From assembly GCA_944990035.1 (NCBI GenBank), contig CALYLX010000128.1, forward strand, positions 1,364,001 to 1,428,000: DNA of 64,000 nt. The letters run 5' to 3'. This document shows positions 23,206 to 34,623 of the stretch, one piece after another (the first letter of the stretch is position 1; every line of letters begins with the position of its first letter). The position numbers and the translations under genes were made by a program. The notes beneath the pieces are model-generated. The model did no database searches, had not been told where the DNA came from, and worked only from the letters and a program-made list of their open reading frames with translations. Source of the stretch: Clitopilus passeckerianus (taxonomy: Eukaryota > Basidiomycota > Agaricomycetes > Agaricales > Entolomataceae).

Positions 23206-23958
23206 TTCTGCCCAAGACATTCTGTATTCTACCCCTGGAGGACCTGACAAGAGCTACGGATGGCCGGGAAGAAGGACCGCATACTCCTTGATCCTTCACG
23301 GATGATCGCCTCGCGAGCAATGAGCGTATGTCGGTGCAAAATGATACGACCTGATATGACATCTCATGAACGGAAGAACACTAAATTCATATGTGGCTGA
23401 CATTGGCATCTAGATTCAATAATATACCCTTATCTCGCTTGCTTATCTCTTGACTCTCGACTCAATGTATATATATTAACCGTACACTTGGATCTTGTAT
23501 TTTACGTGCGCTTGAATTGGCGAACCTAGCTTAGTTTGTCTTGTTACTCCTGTAAATTAGCAGCTTGACTATTCACATTGCAAGAGGTTTACGAAAGTCG
23601 TTGTCCTGATGCGATTACAGTAAATTCACATGCGGGTCTCATCACAACATCCTGATCAACCTACGGTAAAGAACACTATGGAACGTTCAAAGCCAACAAT
23701 CATTAGATCAGAAAGTCATGAGTTCAGAAGGGGAGGCCCGGGAAATTCGCGGAAAGTAGGGATATCATTCTATCGGGTACTAGGGACAGGCGAACGGTGG
23801 TAGGGTAAAGGGGCAAGCTATGGTACACAAAGAGATCATAGAAATACAGCGGCAATACATGCAGAATAGTTGTTCAATGTACAATGAGTAGTCCGTGTGA
23901 AATGCGCAAGAATTAGTCGTAGATAAGGTAGGGCTTTAAATAGGATAGTCTGTGGTGT
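23206..23958. other. Convergent intergenic region, 0.75 kb
   Basis: This lies between the 3' ends of the CASTOR-like gene (+) and the unrecognised gene (-). It is AT-richer than its flanks and has no supported ORF. It presumably holds both terminators. Confidence 0.55.
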
Positions 23959-25876
23959 TCATCGGCACCAGTCATCCAAGGACGGAAGGTCATCCTCGTC
24001 TTCCTCAATCCGAAATTCGGGATCAAGTTTGGATGTCGAACTGTCTTGAGCAATGATATTGACCTTCCCCGATACGGATGTGTCAACGCTAGTCGAAGCC
24101 TCTTGAGAGACTTCGCCATCCCATTCAATTAACTCTTCTAGCAGTAGAAGGTCTTCTCGGCGAGTGGTTTCGGCTACGTAATCGAGGGCTTCGAGTTCTT
24201 CATCTAAAGGTGTCTGTAGGCCAGGTGATTCTGGGCGCGAGAAAGTGTCTCCAGATAGCTCGTCCATTTCCATTTCAGAATCTGAATAGTGCGAATATTC
24301 GTCTGACCATGATTCGGATTCGTTGACAACCTGGACTAGGCTGGACCTGACTGTCAAAAGCTGGCCAAAGGCAGCATCCTGGACAGAGGGTGTTCTGTTC
24401 TCTTCGGGTGCCATGAAGAACGGGAGCGTAGTGTGTATGACGATATGAGGGGCTATGAAAGGACAACTGGATTCAATGACAAAGGATCCTATGCCGCAGG
24501 ATGCGAGGATGGGCTAGGGAATATGTTAGCACGTGCGAAGGAGAGAGAAAGTAGGTCCTACCTCAGCGGGATCCTTCCAAGTAAAGGGGCGTTCAAAGGA
24601 CGCAAACATAGTGGTTGAGTCGTCGTATCGCAGTCTAAATGAGCGGGCGAGTTCGCAAACCTCTGTAGCCTACGAAGAAAAAGGTTATTACGTCAGAAGA
24701 GCTCGGACAATGTTGCACTTACAGCAAACATAAAGAGTTGTTTATAGATTTCTTCAGGTATCGACATTCCTTGCCATGGAAGTTTGGTTAAAGAAACAAC
24801 TTTCAGTGGGTCAGATAGGGGGTGGTCGGACGGAATTGATATGAGAGGAGGTTGGTCAAAGTCTAGTCCATCAAAGGGGCTAGCCTGAGCATGATCGTCT
24901 GGCGAACTCAGCCTGCCGGTCGATATGTTCAACGGGGGTACGGTAAGGTTCCCCCCTTCAATCCATTGGAGATACAGTCGGTTCTGCCATGGAGTATACA
25001 TGTCGTCCCAGGATTCTTCTGGTCGTGTGACGACAATGTGGGGCATTCGCTGCGGCTCGGGAGACTCGTCGACCACGTTCCGCGAGTCGCGTAGATATTC
25101 ACATAGATCTCCTGTAGGTTAATTGTGAGTGATGTGGGTGACGATTGAGAGGCACTACACGCACCCTGTCGCGCTGGAAGTCACAATTAGACATGGCCCC
25201 TTCGACAAGTGTGGCGGTATCAGAGTACTCGTCGTCCACCATCTGGAATTCGAGAGGATGAGTGTAAATAATTTGGGTATGAATGAAAGGAACGACATAC
25301 AAGTGCCTCATCAAGTGGCTTGGTCTGGAAGGCTTCAATTTCCTCGACGTGGCGGCCGTGGGTATCCAGTAAAGATGCCACACTACCTGCTGGGTCATGA
25401 ATGTCTTCGAGAGAGACAAGACCCAGTTTGGTGGAGCAGACGGGTGAGGTCCACAAAGGAGTCTCTTCCTGAATGAGTATGCATTGTCGGCTGGTTTGCA
25501 TTAAGTCTTCATCCTGTGAAGTATGACGAATGAGTACCTTTATATTGCCAACAAAGGGGCTACGTACCAGTGAATCTCGGATTTTACTCTCTGATTCTTC
25601 CTTTAAGCCTTCTTCTCTAGTTAAAAGAGTAGTAAGAGGTGGTGGGGAGTGTGAGGAGGTCGTTGCCGGTTGTCGGGTGACAGTTGCAATGGACCTTCTC
25701 CTCATCGCGTCGTCACACGTGACTCCACGCGTTAATGAGCGCAGTGTCACCGCCAGTGACCGCAGGCCGCAAGGTCGTGTTTTGCGAGCAGCAGCGCGTT
25801 TCCTGGGATTCCACAAAGACATGCGGCGAAGGCTCGATGCCCAGCTATTGTCTGAGGTCCAAGGGAGGAGGTCCAT
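23959..25876 (-). CDS. Unrecognised multi-exon protein with acidic C-terminus
   Basis: I do not recognise the family. Exons join cleanly on the minus strand through introns such as 25243-25300, and at least five more GT-AG junctions keep one frame. Visible stretches: EETPLWTSPVCSTKLGLVSL, TRPEESWDDMYTPWQNRLYL, FAATEVCELARSFRLRYDD, FASFERPFTWKDPAEPILA, then a strongly acidic tail (SDSEMEMDELSGD, RIEEDEDDLPSLDDWCR). The consistent splicing and non-repetitive sequence suggest a real gene. The start is unsure. ATGs occur at 25876 and 25705, and an overlapping frame upstream (25845 to about 26000, containing HIPLDYLRRILSSDITALRI) looks like protein but joins only through a frame shift near 25860. 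Confidence 0.55.
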
Positions 25877-26558
25877 AATGAATGGTAAGCCACTCAGATA
25901 ACTGAGGAGGTCTGGGAATGCGTAGAGCTGTAATGTCGGAGCTCAGAATGCGGCGAAGGTAATCGAGAGGGATATGAGTAATGCTGCGGGGTGAGATATT
26001 GAGTGGGGGTCGAAGGGTGTGGTTGAAGTTTAAGTACAAGCAGTGGGCACAATGCTGTTACGCTTGGACATCCTTTATCCCAGGCCACTGTGAATGTGGG
26101 CGACTGATGATTGAGATAAGACCCTTTGATCAGATGCACAGAAGATGCATAGCAAATTTTTTTCAGGGATCATGGCCAGTGACAATGATCCTCGAAGAAA
26201 AACGAGTTGGACACAGGTTTCGAAGGCAAATTTTTTTATCGTAGACCTGAGTCTTGCCGGTCAAAGCTTTGTAAACGACCATCCATAGCTTGATAAACTC
26301 TGAGAGTTCATTCAACCGAATGCTCTGAAGTGCTCGGGTAACTAGCGACACGAGGCAAAGGACAGGCTGGCCTTATGTTTTGCGGTGAGGATATGAGCGA
26401 TGGTCACAAAGCACTGTGATGATCCGGCAAATTTGCAGCCGAGAACATCTAATCTACTTTGAGATAAGATCATATTCAAAGCGCCTATTCAGACATTCGT
26501 GGCCTAAAATCATTGCCCTTATATTTTCAGAATCGAGAAATAGAGCTAAATATCCCAT
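25877..26558. other. Intergenic region between two minus-strand genes
   Basis: The left end may include an upstream exon of the previous gene (see its entry). The rest has only short unsupported ORFs. It includes the 3' flank of the dehydrogenase gene. Confidence 0.45.
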
Positions 26559-28142
26559 TTATATCTCCTTTTTTCCCGCAGGAACCCCTTGCCTCTTGAA
26601 AGTCTTCATAGCATCGTTGGCGTTTGAGATCTGCAGTTGACAGTCAGCAACATCGTGGTATTTTTCAACTCAGAACATACCCAAGAAGCGAAGTCACGGA
26701 GGAAACTGGGAAGATGTCGTACAAATGGAACAAAATTGGCGTAGAATGGTACGACGATCGTTGTTGAGTATTGATCGTCCAAGGCAGCAATTATATGCTT
26801 GACTACAATCACAGGTTGTGCCACCGGGAAGAAAAAACGAAGGTTATTGGGCATCTTGATAGTGCTGAACATCTGCGTCCCGATTAACCCTGGGGTCACC
26901 AATGTTGTCCTAATGTTGTGGCATTTGTGACTACAGGATGTGAATACCTATGGGCTCGTACCAATTCGAATTGCCTACCGTAAATCGAGCTCATATCTCA
27001 GGGACTCATGCAACGATATGAGAGCGGCCTTGGAACCCGAATAATCAGCTGCAGAAGACGTTAAAATATGAAATTTGTGCCAATGATAAACTCCTACAGG
27101 TCTGGGCCTCTCCTGCATATGCCAGTACGGAAGACACAGTCACCTATGATGATAGTGTGAAACACGGTCGATATCTCGCCAGTGAATGAATGCCTTACGA
27201 TATGGCCTGACTTTCGCGCAATCATGGAGGGCAAGAATGCCTTCAGGGTCCAGAAATGAGAGAGCGTATTGACTCCAAAGGTTCTGAGAAATATTTAGTT
27301 GCAATAGGAATGATGGGTTCACAGCATACTCCTTGACTTCTTCAGGATTGAGATCCACGATGAGCTTTCCTTGCACAATGCCGGCATTGTTGATAAGAAC
27401 TGTAGGTGCGCCAATCTGCACTACGCCTAAGCGTCAAGTTCGAGGTAGAGACTCCATTCATCCATACCTCTTCAATGACCTTCTTCGAAACTGCTTCTAC
27501 TTCCTCCCATTTAGACACGTCGCATTGATAATATGTGATATTGTCTAGCCGGATGTTAGCGGTATTCTGTCCAGATATTGACATACTCACAGTTATCGGT
27601 CACTATGGGCTTGATATCAAGCACGACCACATTGACGTTACGGACGGCCAGAGTGTTCGCAAGGAGTTCTCCAATTCCGGAAGAACCTACACAAACGTAA
27701 ACCCAAATGTAGCGACACAAATTGGCTAGAAACACATTACCTCCGGTTATGAGAACTATCTGCTCATCCCAATCGAACTTTCCAGGTCCAAATAGAAGGC
27801 TGCCTTGGTTGCGGTAAAGGAGCGACAACCATTTGATACCCCTACACAATGTTTGAGATAAGCATCCACAAGAGCTGAACTTGAGAATCTTGTACAAAAT
27901 AAGGCAACGGCAACAAAGTAGCCACCGGAGTACACGATTATTGGGTCGGTGTACCTTGCACCTTGGAAAATGTAGAATACTGGGATGAAGAAAGTGAAGA
28001 AAGGGCCTGGAAATTCTGTCAAATGTGGCAAAGACGAATGCTTGGTTTGACGCTTACTGAACGCCGTGTGTGCTAGCACTTTCACGACGAGGTCGATGTC
28101 TATGGCATCAAAAATGGGTGTAGGTTCAAACGAGCGGTCCAT
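26559..28142 (-). CDS. Short-chain dehydrogenase/reductase (SDR16C / RDH10-like)
   Basis: This is an NAD(P)-dependent oxidoreductase of the classical SDR fold, closest in pattern to membrane-associated retinol or sterol dehydrogenases. About nine short introns split the gene. The N-terminus MDRSFEPTPIFDAIDIDLV leads into a hydrophobic region. The cofactor motif TGG-(intron)-SSGIGELLA is interrupted by an intron. VLDIKPI gives the acidic residue after beta-2, INNAGIVQGK is the NNAG motif, and FGVNTLSHFWTLKAFLPSM follows. SGHIVTVSSVLAYAG holds the catalytic Ser, and SDYSGSKAALISLHESLRYE holds Tyr-x-x-x-Lys. VTPGLIGTQMF and a basic tail end it. All catalytic residues are present. The substrate cannot be told from the sequence. 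Confidence 0.85.
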
Positions 28143-28722
28143 TTAGCGAAAGAAATCGACTGAGCGCAGCTCAATGTCCTGGTAGAGGAGAAGGGATGGT
28201 ATTGGGACGAATGCAACAAGAACTTGTTGTGTCATTCTGTGTTGATGAGATCGTTGACGGAACACTGATGGACAATCAGTATCAAATGTCTCCAAGTTCG
28301 CGACAGTTTCAACCGCAAGTCCTGACTGTGACGGTGATCTACAACCAATTGCAGCAATCGTTTGCTTTACCGCTGGCATACGAAGGGACAGAAAGCCAGA
28401 CTTGCCACCACCTCGGTCTACAACCCAGACCCGTTAAAATATCCTGAACGAACGAATTGGCAGTTCTACTTGGAATGATTCACGAATATCTTCTGTTTTG
28501 CGACACTGCTGCCTTCAACCGGATTCGCCCTAGCATCTACCTGATAGCAGAAGAATTCAATGATAGGTCTGCAGCTCGAAGCCACGGATGTGATACAACA
28601 GGAGTGACAGGCTCTCTTCACATTTGATCAAAATGTTGTCACCTTCGAGTTCAAAAGCTTGCCGACGTCTTTCCACCCCTCCTCCTTGATTCCGCTGCGA
28701 GCCCTGAACACCTGCTCTTGAT
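28143..28722. other. Divergent region upstream of the dehydrogenase
   Basis: This 580 bp region holds the dehydrogenase promoter on the left. Minus-strand ORFs between 28557 and 28866 (for example NFLVPQWHIESKYYLFRL) look protein-like but lack a family, a clear start or a continuation. They lie antisense to the broken gene that follows. Confidence 0.35.
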
Positions 28723-31011
28723 ATGAATCTTCTCGGTATGTTCGGTAGGGGGAACCTTGATGAGGCGGAAAAGGTAATACTTTGATTCAATGTGCCATTG
28801 AGGTACCAGAAAGTTCATTCTAAAATTCAGGACCAGCGTAATATCACCTTTGGCTTTGAAGAACACGCTGTTCGTGATAGCGATTCAGACGCTTCTGTAC
28901 GCCATCTTGTTCGCCCTTTGCTACTTGCCCAATTGAAGAAACGTGTCTAGATCTCGGATAGTGAAGACGGCCAAGAGTCAGCAGGAGAACGGCAGAACAC
29001 CGTCCAGTCGACAGAAGCTACACACCCAAGCAGCTTCGTTGAAGATTCTGATTTGCCGCTGGCGGAGATGACGTTGGTCCCTGCCTTGGCGGTCCAGCCA
29101 GTAATCCGGAAGCCATGGTCGGCTTTGATGTAGATATTTTCTCATCGCACCAAGTAAGCGGTTTCATCTCAGTAATGACGCATATACTCACCGTTATGAC
29201 TTACTACATAGGCATCCCCCGCCGAAAGTGGTGGCGGCGTGGACTCCGGTGTGATCTCACCGGCTCAAACTAGGCCACGCTCTGCTTGTCGTCTCTCACA
29301 GGAGAAACCCTTGAGCGCAACGCACACCGTCACGGCTAAGGGAAAACCAGAGGAGAGTCAAATAGAGAAGGTCAGGGAGAGAATATACCTTCTTAAATTC
29401 CATTTCGCCTTATTTCTGTGAATTTAGCTATCAGATTTAGTTGGGGGCCTTCATGTTGGCAACACGCCTTTGCCTGTGCAACCTGCCCTCTCAATCTCAG
29501 ACCTACCCGTACCGACTACTTACGCAGATGCAACTAATGTGAATAGTTGCTTCCTCTCCCAGCTGACCAAGTATTGACCCTAGTTATAGCTTGCTGCTCT
29601 ATACCCCGATCTTTCGGAGCATTTTCTAGAAACCTCCATTTCTGGTGCCACCCAAGCGGCTCCCCAGGAGAAGGCCGATAAAGACAACGCGTCAGTTCCA
29701 ACTCAGGCAGGAAATGAACAGGGCGCACGTATCGAGGAACATACTACAGAAGTCCCCCATACCCCTGACCACCCTAATTGGGCCGCCGCTCCTCTTGAAA
29801 GCCGCACCGAGGAAACAAATATTCGAAAGGCACGTACGTCAGACAATCGTTCTAGAGGACGTTCTACACCGAATAATCGAGGGAGACATGCTGGTAGGAA
29901 GAGGCCAGGACCACCATTTCCTCACAAGACCTCTGAATCTCAGGATTTCCGCGCCCCCACATTCCAACCAGCACAGGGGCCGTCGTGGCTCTAGAGTAGT
30001 TGTCCAAAACCGCATCTTCAATCAGTATGCTCGATCTGCCTCTATCACAGCGGTTCCCCGTGACCAGCAAACTCCGCCTCAGCGTAACCCGCCCGCCCAA
30101 AGAGCACCTCCCCGAGATTCGAGGCACACACTCCCTCTCGAGTTCCGCACCGAATTCAAAGTGCCCAAAGTTCATTCCACACTGCATCCAGTGGCCGCTT
30201 ACTGTCTCCTTCCGGTGGGGTCGGAGGAAACGGGGGACCATCCCTTCATTCACGCTTAGCCAGGCAGCTTTCTCAGCAGATGACAGATGACGCAGCCGCA
30301 TCTGAAACTTATCAACCAAATCTGAATCAGCAAAACGACCTCCAGTCGGATAGAAACGTTTGGATCCAGTATCTGAACTCAGTTGCCCACTTGTACTATC
30401 CTCAAGTCGGCCATGTCAATAGACCGCCCCCGGCAGGCGCCGACTTTCCCCATACACCAATTGCGCCACATCTTCGACCTACAGTGGCCCCTCAGGTTCC
30501 TTCAAGCCTCCGAACAACGCCTACCCATTTTCCCAGTGTACAAACGCGTTATCCTAACTCAGCATTACGCCAACAAAGATCTCCTCCAAACGAGTTTAGT
30601 GAGGAAACTGCAGGGAGCCCTTCTACGTTTTCCATCCGGAACCGTGGACTGGGAGTTGACGACGATCTGTCTACCGAAGACGGAGGGCGCGATCCCAACG
30701 GGTTGCTTTCCTTCATGCAAAGCCGTCTCGCTACAGGCGCCGGGCGAACCCAGGATTTGGATTCAGGCTCTTCTAGTTTCAATTGGCGTCGCGCCACAGT
30801 CGCACCACAAACTACTAGACAGCGATCTCCGATGAGCTCGCAGCAAAGATTTGGGACAGGAAATCGGACAAATGATATTACCTCTATTTCTGGCATGTAT
30901 CAGGAAACCTTCATGGCGTCCCAAGCCAGGGGACGCCTCGATCATTCCAAGGGGATAACGCCACGGAGTCAGGGCCCAAGGGCTATCAGTCGTACTCAGC
31001 GGCAGTCCTAG
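28723..31011 (+). pseudogene. Disordered, Arg/Pro/Gln-rich protein gene with several frame breaks
   Basis: Coherent coding-like segments follow each other on the plus strand but not in one frame: MNLLGMFGRGNLDEAEK; ITFGFEEHAVRDSDSDAS with VRPLLLAQLKKR; SDSEDGQESAGERQ; KPEESQIEK joined by an intron to LSDLVGGLHVGNTPLPVQPA; ADATNVN joined by an intron to KTSISGATQAAPQEK; RGRRGSRVVVQNRIFNQYA; and finally an open frame from about 30280 to 31011 starting MTDDAAASETYQPNLNQQ. An in-frame TAG at about 28950 and shifts near 29990 and 30190 interrupt it. The composition (Ser, Arg, Gln, Pro) is that of a disordered RNA- or chromatin-associated protein. It is either a decaying gene or a real gene hit by several sequence errors. 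No family recognised. Confidence 0.35.
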
Positions 31012-31684
31012 TTTTCTGCAACATAAGATATACAGCGGTTACCTCGGTTGGCAAAAAGCAAAGCCATGACGATACTCGCAAAAGTATAAACATCTTTTCC
31101 CAGTTTTCGACTTTTGGTCATCGCAGCTATGGCACCTTTCTCTCCCGAACAGAGCTTTTACTTCTTATAATAGAATTCGATTAGTTCCATGTGTTTATAA
31201 ACGTTCCCGTAATGCAATACCATTATCAATATCTGCGGGAGCGCTGATAGACTTCCCTGTGGTATCCAAGCTTGATCCGGCATTACAGCATCGGTCATTT
31301 GGTCTTTATTAATCACATCCAGCACCTGAGAACACGGAATGACATTGTTAATGGTGTATTACAGCTTCAGGTGTGATCAAGGTAATCAGGACTATCACCA
31401 CCACCACACCACGAATAGTATACAGATGGATTGGACAAGTTAGGAAGAGGCCATGGGTTGCAACCAGGCACAGTGGAGAATTCCAGACAAAAGGCCACTA
31501 CAGAGCACAGCATCTGACAGCAGGATACACAAGAATTGTGGCGGGGAGATAGATGTAGAAATCAAAGGCGATCGACGCCGTGGGGTATAACCACACTTCT
31601 ATTCATGATCACAGGAGCTTTTGCACGTTCTCACTATTGAGGCCAAAATCAGATGAGTAAAAAGAGGCGTCTAAAGAAAAGCGC
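31012..31684. other. Convergent intergenic region, 0.67 kb
   Basis: This lies between the 3' ends of the broken plus-strand gene and the minus-strand CAP gene. It contains AT-rich stretches and a short CACCAC run near 31400. No supported ORF or RNA. Confidence 0.5.
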
Positions 31685-32280
31685 TTACGCAGCCTGGCCA
31701 ATGATGTTTCCTGCAGGGTCATACAAGCAGACGTAGTAGGTCGCAAGTCCGGTACCTTTGCCGAAGAGATCGTTGCATTTGGCAGAAGCGCATCCAACTT
31801 TGGTTGTGCCCTTCCAGACAACCTGAGTCCAGTGGTTGTACACTGGTTTCCTTGGATTATATTGGACTAGAAACCAACGATTAGCCGCCAAAAAGAGGAG
31901 CATCCTTCAGGGAGATACCTACCAGCATCCTTGACGAATTCTCGAACAGCAGCAAAGATAGAGAAGGAACCAGTTGCTGCAGTGTGAAGCTCTCCGTATG
32001 GTGTATCGCTCAAAGCACCCTCGGTTCGTTCGAACTTGCATTTGTCTGCCCATTGCGCAGCTCTATCTGCATAAGCTGTTGACCAGGAGAGGTCGGTTGC
32101 ATTATGCAATCGACGCTCTATATTATGTGCGCCCAGGAAGGTGGCAATTTGAATGCTCGAACCACGCCTTTCGAGTTCATGGGCGCGACGATGGTGGGAT
32201 TCAGAAGTGGTGGAGACGGTGGCGTAAATGACCGGGAGGAGTGCTGCAAATTGCAGCAGAGAGAAGAGACTGAACAACAT
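31685..32280 (-). CDS. Secreted CAP/SCP (PR-1-like) protein
   Basis: CAP proteins are secreted cysteine-rich domains; fungal members bind sterols and fatty acids or act at the host or wall interface. Two exons (32280-31923, 31866-31685) give 179 residues. The signal peptide is MLFSLFSLLQFAALLPVIYA, followed by a short pro-like region ending in a dibasic ELERRG, a possible Kex2 site. The CAP domain reads FLGAHNIERRLHNATDLSW, ADRAAQWADKCKF, TPYGELHTAATG, YNHWTQVVWKGTTKVGCASA and YYVCLYDPAGN. The conserved His (AHN), Glu (YGE), His (NHW) and Cys residues are present, so the fold looks intact. The biological role is not predictable here. Confidence 0.92.
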
Positions 32281-32878
32281 TATGCCGTCTAGTAAAAACG
32301 AGTGGAAGGGCGCTCAGAGAGCAGCGAGGAGACTATGTACAGAGCAGAGCTCGACACCAACAAGTGGGTTGGGAAAAAATCAGAGGGCTCGGAGAATCGT
32401 TCCCATCATTGGGCAGGTTGCCGCAGCCGGAGTGATTCCAGAACATGTGGGTAGTCTTGGTGACCACCTTGGTATCAAGCGGAGGACTCACGCCGTCATA
32501 ACCTAGTAGATGCGAACCAGAAGCAGTGAGAACACCGTACGTTGAACATCATGGATAACCACTGGAGGGATGCACAGCGAGTGTGGACGACGACTCCACG
32601 GGGTCAGCACTTTATCCACGAAGAAATTGATGAACCTGAGCGCTAAGCTCAATTTGGTCAAGTAATGGTATATCACTGGTACGTAGGTAACAACTATTTT
32701 GCCCAAAATCTGTCACATTATTCCTTCTCAATCCTCAGTGCTGTATGGTAAGAGTGCCGAGTTCAAGAATGTCAACATGGGCCAAGAAGACCGATTTGCC
32801 GAGCAGGGCACAAGCCTGTCCCTTGAATGGTTCAAAGTTCGTTTGAGATGGTCGTATGATAGGGTCTTATGACCACCT
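32281..32878. other. Intergenic, prefoldin 3' end to CAP 5' end
   Basis: This 598 bp region holds the CAP promoter and the prefoldin terminator, as both genes are on the minus strand. No ORF with support and no RNA gene seen. Confidence 0.5.
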
Positions 32879-33419
32879 CTAGACAGGACGAATATTGTAC
32901 TCCTTCTTGAAAGCATCAAGTTCCTTCTCTTTCGACCCATATTGATCCGCCAGATTGGAAATAGCTTTACGTATCTGTCCAAAAGGGTTAGGCGGATGAA
33001 TATCGATATCGATATGCACGTACACCGTCCCGGTTCATTTGCAATGTAGGAACAACATCTTTCACTGTACGCTCCACAAGGACGCCTCCGATCAGGCGAA
33101 AACATTTGCGGTCCGGTTCCTGCTCAAGAGCCTCGTTTAACGTGGTGAGAACAAGCCTGGCAGTAGCATAAATCGGATGTTCGGGAGAAATAGACGTTAG
33201 ACCCACACATGTTCATCGGCTTGCTGCTCTAGCTCTGAAATTTTTCCTGCAAGGGCTTGCATCTCATTTTGCATACGGACAAAGTTTTGCTGGATATCTG
33301 GCTACGATGGGGCCTATGAGTAATGTCCACACAGGCGACTTGAAGCTTACCCTGGTCTGTGAGTATGGGTGCTTTGTTTTGGCCTGGGTAGCCGCGGCTG
33401 CTTGCGATGAAGCTGACAT
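32879..33419 (-). CDS. GIM4: Prefoldin subunit 2
   Basis: Prefoldin is the hexameric cytosolic chaperone that passes actin and tubulin to the CCT chaperonin; subunit 2 is a beta-type subunit. Four exons (33419-33351, 33301-33207, 33156-33024, 32974-32879) sum to 393 nt, or 130 residues. The first coiled-coil helix is IQQNFVRMQNEMQALAGKIS. The beta-hairpin core is PDRKCFRLIGGVLVERTVKD, the hallmark of subunit 2, then VVPTL and a C-terminal helix (KELDAFKKEYNIRP). It is a normal-length, intact gene. It is divergently paired with NDUFS8 at a distance of 202 bp. Confidence 0.93.
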
Positions 33420-33621
33420 GGTCGATGGAGAAACCGAGAAAGAAAGAAAACAGAGATTGGAAGTAATCTGGTGGCACTGTATCTCGTTGATTGGCGATTC
33501 CGTGATTCTCATTGGCTGGAACATGTGACAGGCGTGACCCTTGAGCTTCCGGTGTCACTCTGGAGTTTGTCGCAAACTTGGTCATCCCACTCCGTCGTCG
33601 TTGACAGTCTCGACGCACAAA
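33420..33621. promoter_or_regulatory. Bidirectional promoter, prefoldin 2 / NDUFS8
   Basis: Only 202 bp separate the two start codons, so both transcripts must initiate within or near this stretch. No TATA-like element is obvious, as is common for housekeeping pairs. That the promoter is bidirectional follows from the geometry and is not from a recognised motif. Confidence 0.6.

Positions 33622-34623
<1,002 letters not shown>

Noticed and set aside
26559..28142. Dehydrogenase as a secondary-metabolite cluster enzyme
   Set aside because: No synthase, P450, transporter or regulator lies next to it; neighbours are unrelated, so no cluster is claimed.
28557..28866. Minus-strand ORFs with protein-like stretches such as NFLVPQWHIESKYYLFRL
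   Set aside because: No start, no partner exon and no family; antisense to the plus-strand segments that connect better.
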